Notes under the pieces: generated by a model
Databases searched by the model: none
Told to the model about the DNA's origin: nothing
What the model saw: only the letters and a program-made list of their open reading frames with translations
From: an uncultured Bacteroides sp.
GTDB taxonomy: Bacteria; Bacteroidota; Bacteroidia; Bacteroidales; Bacteroidaceae
Assembly: GCA_900544675.1 (NCBI GenBank)
Contig: UQVZ01000014.1
Location: 22,975 to 86,974, forward strand
Reading direction: 5' to 3'
DNA length: 64,000 nt
Translations under genes and position numbers: made by a program
Shown here: positions 63,062 through 64,000 of the stretch, one piece after another
Position numbering within the stretch: position 1 is the first letter of the stretch
Layout of the letters: every line of letters begins with the position of its first letter

Positions 63062-63793
63062 TTATGTATACAGACCTCCATTTATCGAGATAACCTCACC
63101 CGTGATATAGGCAGCTTCGTCAGACAACAGAAATCCGACAAGGGCAGCCACCTCTTCAGGCTTGCCGAAACGGCGCATAGGTATCATCTCTTTCAACTGG
63201 TCTTCCGGAAGGTCTTTAGTCATATCGGTCTCTATAAATCCCGGAGCAACGGCATTTACGGTTACATTACGCACTGCCACTTCCTGAGCCAACGCCTTGG
63301 TTGCGCCGATAAGGGCTGCCTTGGCTGCACTGTAATTGGTCTGCCCCGGCATTCCCTTCAAGCCGGAAAGCGATGCCATGTTGACAATCCGTCCGCCATG
63401 TTTACGCATCATCATCCCCGGAAGCAGATGCTGAGTGACGTAAAAGAAACCATTCAGGCTGATATCAAGCACCCGATGCCAGTCTTGTTCCGGCATCATA
63501 AACATCATATTGTCTCTACGGATACCGGCATTATTTACCAAGTAAGCGATGTAATCATCCGGATGCTGTTCTTCCCAGCGGGCAAGCGCGGCATCAACCT
63601 CATCTTTTACACTTACATCGAACGGCATCAGTTCAGCACTCACACCTGCCTCCTCTACCAATGATTTCACTTCTTCGGCAGCTTCCCGGTTATGCTGAAA
63701 ATTTATAATGACAGGAATCCCCATCTTAGCGAGCTTTAAACAAACAGCCCGTCCCAATCCACGGGAACCTCCCGTTACAAGCGCGTATTTCAT
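63062..63793 (-). CDS. fabG: FabG-type 3-oxoacyl-ACP reductase
   Basis: 243-residue short-chain dehydrogenase with the NADPH motif TGGSRGLGRA, NNAG in the middle, the catalytic YSAAK and a PGFIETDMT loop typical of FabG. It reduces 3-oxoacyl-ACP to 3-hydroxyacyl-ACP. It is the first full gene of the lipid operon; it may be a cluster-specific copy rather than the housekeeping FabG. About 136 nt of leader separate it from the predicted transcription start. Confidence 0.92.
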   Translation of the reverse strand: MKYALVTGGSRGLGRAVCLKLAKMGIPVIINFQHNREAAEEVKSLVEEAGVSAELMPFDVSVKDEVDAALARWEEQHPDDYIAYLVNNAGIRRDNMMFMMPEQDWHRVLDISLNGFFYVTQHLLPGMMMRKHGGRIVNMASLSGLKGMPGQTNYSAAKAALIGATKALAQEVAVRNVTVNAVAPGFIETDMTKDLPEDQLKEMIPMRRFGKPEEVAALVGFLLSDEAAYITGEVISINGGLYT

Positions 63794-63850
63794 AACTGTT
63801 AATCATTTATCATTATTTTCTAAAAGGCTCGAAATCTGCCCTAAACCTAC

Positions 63851-63913
63851 TCATACAGCATATACAGCCATATAAGAACCTGAAGCGACGGAGGAAAGTA
63901 AAAACATTTTCAT
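63851..63913 (-). CDS. Short leader ORF upstream of the lipid operon
   Basis: A 20-codon frame (MKMFLLSS... ending AVYAV) begins 23 bp downstream of an exact -7 element. It has GGAGG at 63919-63923, 5 nt before its ATG, an unusually good Shine-Dalgarno for Bacteroidetes. The peptide is hydrophobic. It may be a leader peptide controlling the operon, or a chance frame. No terminator-antiterminator pair was obvious in the remaining leader. Confidence 0.4.
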   Translation of the reverse strand: MKMFLLSSVASGSYMAVYAV

Positions 63914-63935
63914 AAATGCCTCCAAAGCTCGTGCG

Positions 63936-63943
63936 CAAAGATA
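63936..63943 (-). promoter_or_regulatory. -7 element of the 22-gene lipid operon
   Basis: Minus-strand TATCTTTG matches TAnnTTTG. It lies 143 bp before the fabG start and a few bases from the short leader ORF. No clear -33 TTTG was seen in the 57 bp that remain to the window edge. It suggests the operon begins at fabG, so any aromatic-starter gene upstream would be in a separate unit. Confidence 0.55.
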
Positions 63944-64000
63944 TAAAGGGGACTTCTATAAATTAAATCCCTGATTATAAGTTGCATAAGCGGATAAAAT

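Noticed and set aside
1..64000. tRNA or rRNA genes
   Set aside because: I looked for T-loop (GGTTCGA-type) and rRNA-like conserved segments between genes and saw none. A tRNAscan-SE or Infernal run would settle it.

Overview
The window looks like chromosomal DNA of a Bacteroides/Phocaeicola-type member of the Bacteroidales. The evidence is a fused MurF-alanine racemase, an 11-subunit Nuo complex with fused NuoCD and no NuoEFG, a GSCFA protein, an ExbB/ExbD/ExbD/TonB operon, a SusR/hybrid-two-component-like regulator beside glycoside hydrolases, and repeated Bacteroides-type -7 promoter elements (TAnnTTTG). No rRNA, tRNA or CRISPR array was seen.

Region 1 (1-9.4 kb, mostly minus strand) holds housekeeping genes: lpxH, a SufT/MIP18-like Fe-S factor, radC, a glycosyltransferase and a DedA protein. 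A TonB energisation operon follows (exbB, two exbD, tonB, a PstS-like lipoprotein, a TPR protein) and ends at a strong terminator. Region 2 (9.6-16.4 kb) has murF-alr and a GSCFA gene on the minus strand, diverging from dxs-trkA on the plus strand. Region 3 (16.4-26.9 kb) is the nuo operon, nuoA-B-CD-H-I-J-K-L-M-N. It is preceded by a leader that folds on paper into a closed three-stem structure and is followed by two strong hairpins.

Region 4 (27-41.6 kb) is a small glycan-use locus: a membrane AraC-type regulator that lacks kinase and receiver domains, a GH115 alpha-glucuronidase, and a GH2 gene. The GH2 gene is split by a mobile element of about 6.14 kb. A 15-bp imperfect direct repeat (33263-33277 and 39402-39416) marks the junctions, and collapsing it restores the GH2 reading frame exactly. 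The element carries an IntDOT-like tyrosine recombinase, a RhuM-like small protein, an oriT-like hairpin cluster without a relaxase, and a cargo module: an AraC regulator divergent from an MBL-fold hydrolase and two radical SAM proteins in overlapping frames. The GH2 remnant also has a one-base frameshift in an A tract.

Region 5 (41.8-64 kb, minus strand) is a densely overlapping run of 22 genes that looks like one long operon for an aryl-polyene/flexirubin-like type II fatty-acid/polyketide product. It includes three ketosynthase genes (two with an extra C-terminal region), three acyl carrier proteins, a ketoreductase, two hotdog dehydratase-like proteins, a thioesterase, a methyltransferase and an acyl-AMP ligase. 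It also has LpxL-, PlsC- and MMPL-PlsC-type acyltransferases, two CrtI-like FAD oxidoreductases, a LolA-like carrier, a GT2 glycosyltransferase and an SMR-like four-helix membrane protein. No ammonia lyase and no DarA/DarB pair is visible. The operon starts at a TAnnTTTG promoter near 63.94 kb, followed by a 20-codon leader ORF with an unusually good Shine-Dalgarno sequence.

Together, regions 1-3 serve envelope, isoprenoid, potassium and respiratory functions. Region 4 is a decaying xylan/glucuronoxylan-type locus hit by an integrative element. Region 5 is a specialised-lipid pathway that builds, modifies, acylates and exports a polyene.
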